Shown here piece by piece: positions 23,395-24,373 of a stretch of 24,373 nt of DNA (within the stretch, counting starts at the first letter, position 1; each line of letters starts with the position of its first letter). Made by a program: the position numbers and the translations under genes. The stretch is taken from assembly GCA_017744755.1 (NCBI GenBank), contig JAGIAU010000006.1, forward strand, positions 1 to 24,373, given 5' to 3'. This DNA comes from Microbacteriaceae bacterium (GTDB lineage Bacteria > Actinomycetota > Actinomycetes > Actinomycetales > Microbacteriaceae). The notes under the pieces are model-generated. The model was not told where the DNA came from and ran no database searches. It saw nothing but the letters and a program-made list of their open reading frames with translations.

Positions 23395-24051
23395 GTGAAC
23401 GCACTCGCCGCCCGCACGCCGCTGGAGGACTCCTCCGGCGGCGAGACGACGCGCGTCGACGAGCTCGCCCGGCTCCGCGAGCGGATCGCGCGGATCGAAC
23501 GCACCACGCGCACGGGATCCGACGTCCGCCTGCTGCCCGCGCCGGCCGGGATCGCGGACGCGCTCGGCGGAGGCCTCAAGGCCGGCGCCGCCTACGCGCT
23601 CGACCGCTCGATGCCGTTGCTCGCCGCCATGCTCGCCGGGCCCTCGCGAGCGGGGACGTGGTGCGCGGTCGTCGGCATGCCGGAGCTCGGCATCGAGCAC
23701 GCGCTCGAGGCCGGCATCGATCCCGAGCGGCTCGTCCTCGTCCCGCACCCCGGCGAGCGCTGGCTCGGCGTCACGGCGGCGCTCGCCGAGGTCATCGGCG
23801 TCATCGCGCTCCGCCCGGGCGGGCGGGTGCGCGACGGGGAGGCCGTCCGGCTCGCGGCCCGGCTGCGCGAGCGGGAGACCGTGCTGCTCGCGCAGGGCGA
23901 CTGGCCGGGCGCCGAGGCCGCGATCGCCGTCGAGTCGATGACCTGGACCGGGCTCGGCGACGGCCACGGCTACCTCGATCGCGGGCGGATGACGGTGTCC
24001 GTCCGCTCCCGCCGGGCCGCGGCCCGGCCCACGCTCGCGGCGGTCGGCTGA
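23395..24051 (+). CDS. imuA': ImuA'-type mutasome protein
   Basis: A 218-residue RecA-like protein of the ImuA' group, which with ImuB and DnaE2 forms the SOS-induced error-prone lesion-bypass machine of actinobacteria. Visible features are a basic/acidic N-terminal helix (VDELARLRERIARIER), GIADALGGGLKAGAAYALD as the RecA-fold entry strand, and WCAVVGMPELGIEHALEAGI then LVLVPHPGERWL. No intact Walker A is present, as is usual for ImuA'. I chose GTG 23395: the earlier ATG 23377 lies inside the LexA palindrome, and GTG is six bases after a possible -10. The stop overlaps the imuB start by one base (TGATG), indicating coupling. Operon context and the SOS box support the call. Confidence 0.83.
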   Translation: MNALAARTPLEDSSGGETTRVDELARLRERIARIERTTRTGSDVRLLPAPAGIADALGGGLKAGAAYALDRSMPLLAAMLAGPSRAGTWCAVVGMPELGIEHALEAGIDPERLVLVPHPGERWLGVTAALAEVIGVIALRPGGRVRDGEAVRLAARLRERETVLLAQGDWPGAEAAIAVESMTWTGLGDGHGYLDRGRMTVSVRSRRAAARPTLAAVG

Positions 24052-24373
24052 TGGAGCGGCGGCTCGTGCTGTGGTTCCCGGACTGGCCGGTGACGGCCTA
24101 CCTCCGGGGCGCGGGACCGCGCGTCGCCGGGGACGCCCCGATCGCGGTCCTCGCGCAGAACGCGGTCGTCGCCTGCTCCCCGGCCGCCCGGCGCGAGGGC
24201 GTGCGCCGCGGGATGCGGCGCCGCGACGCGCAGTCCCGCTCCCCCGCCCTGCGCATCGTCGCCGACGACGCCGCGCGCGACGCGCGGGAGTTCCTCCCCG
24301 TCGCCGACCGGATCGAGCGCTTCGCGCCCGGGCTGCAGGTCATCAGGCCGGGACTGTGCTCGCTGCGCATCCG
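24051..24373 (+). CDS. imuB: ImuB, inactive Y-family DNA polymerase-like protein (5' part only)
   Basis: The first 107 codons of a protein that runs off the window. The start ERRLVLWFPDWPVTAYLRG matches the opening of ImuB proteins, where the Y-family catalytic DxD region is replaced by a (C/F)xDWP sequence, so the polymerase palm is inactive and the protein acts as a beta-clamp-binding adaptor for DnaE2. PIAVLAQNAVVACSPAARRE corresponds to the Y-family palm/fingers. Start ATG 24051, coupled to imuA'. The clamp-binding and C-terminal parts cannot be seen. dnaE2 is expected nearby but is not in the window. Confidence 0.88.
   Translation, partial: MERRLVLWFPDWPVTAYLRGAGPRVAGDAPIAVLAQNAVVACSPAARREGVRRGMRRRDAQSRSPALRIVADDAARDAREFLPVADRIERFAPGLQVIRPGLCSLRI

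Noticed and set aside
1..24373. CRISPR arrays, tRNA/rRNA genes, insertion sequences, integrases, attachment sites, known riboswitches
   Set aside because: None recognised. No repeat arrays, transposase motifs or tRNA-like cloverleafs were noticed on reading both strands; the only direct repeats are the short pair at 23298-23330.

Overview
This window is high-GC DNA in which nearly every codon ends in G or C. Many genes start with GTG, and three operon joints are four-base overlaps (ATGA, GTGA or TTGA). An ImuA'/ImuB pair sits behind a box of the actinobacterial LexA type (TCGAA-N6-TTCGA), and an F420-type luciferase-like oxidoreductase is present. Together these indicate an actinomycete. Gene style and the small XRE regulator suggest Microbacteriaceae, but the genus cannot be read from this sequence.

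Layout: (1) 1-3742 is a housekeeping edge: ffh (SRP GTPase, minus strand, only its C-terminal tail cut off), a polytopic DUF4190-like membrane protein (minus), a small XRE regulator (plus) and a secreted lipoprotein esterase of the PHB-depolymerase/LpqC type (plus). (2) 3770-22016 reads as an accessory catabolic island. A minus pair (cysteine-free carboxymuconolactone-decarboxylase-like protein and group-D flavin hydroxylase/acyl-CoA-dehydrogenase-fold enzyme) diverges from an AHL-lactonase-like metallo-hydrolase. A large ATP-binding LuxR-type regulator follows. Next comes a tight minus operon of cyclase-family hydrolase, DUF6282 amidohydrolase-like protein, HpcH/HpaI aldolase, cupin and Baeyer-Villiger-type monooxygenase, with a second DUF6282 protein upstream. 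A plus operon then carries an SDR, a complete NitT/TauT-type ABC importer (ATPase, lipoprotein receptor, two permeases) and a zinc alcohol dehydrogenase. A convergent luciferase-like oxidoreductase closes the island. My inference is import of an organic compound, hydroxylation or Baeyer-Villiger oxidation, hydrolysis of ester/lactone/ring bonds, and aldol cleavage to central metabolites. The substrate is unknown.

(3) 22087-22686 holds the most remarkable gene: a 199-residue protein whose first 66 residues are about two-thirds identical to eukaryotic ubiquitin (44 identities by hand count). It continues into a fibronectin-III-like domain and an LPATG / hydrophobic / Arg tail of the sortase-substrate type, yet has no N-terminal signal peptide. 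It lacks the diglycine tail, Lys48 and Ile44 of ubiquitin. (4) 22738-24373 returns to common genes: a gamma-class carbonic anhydrase-like protein, then SOS-controlled imuA' and imuB (cut by the window end).

Regulatory structure: a 19-bp element with 16/19 identity occurs in two separate intergenic regions of the catabolic island (5703-5721 and 14241-14259); the first copy is a 9-6-9 perfect dyad. A third dyad (15215-15234) lies in the divergent promoter region of the importer operon. A perfect 14-bp stem precedes the cyclase operon, two hairpins precede the ABC receptor gene, and an SOS box overlaps the first ATG of imuA'. No rRNA, tRNA, insertion sequence or CRISPR array was seen, and no intergenic gap exceeds about 155 bases.
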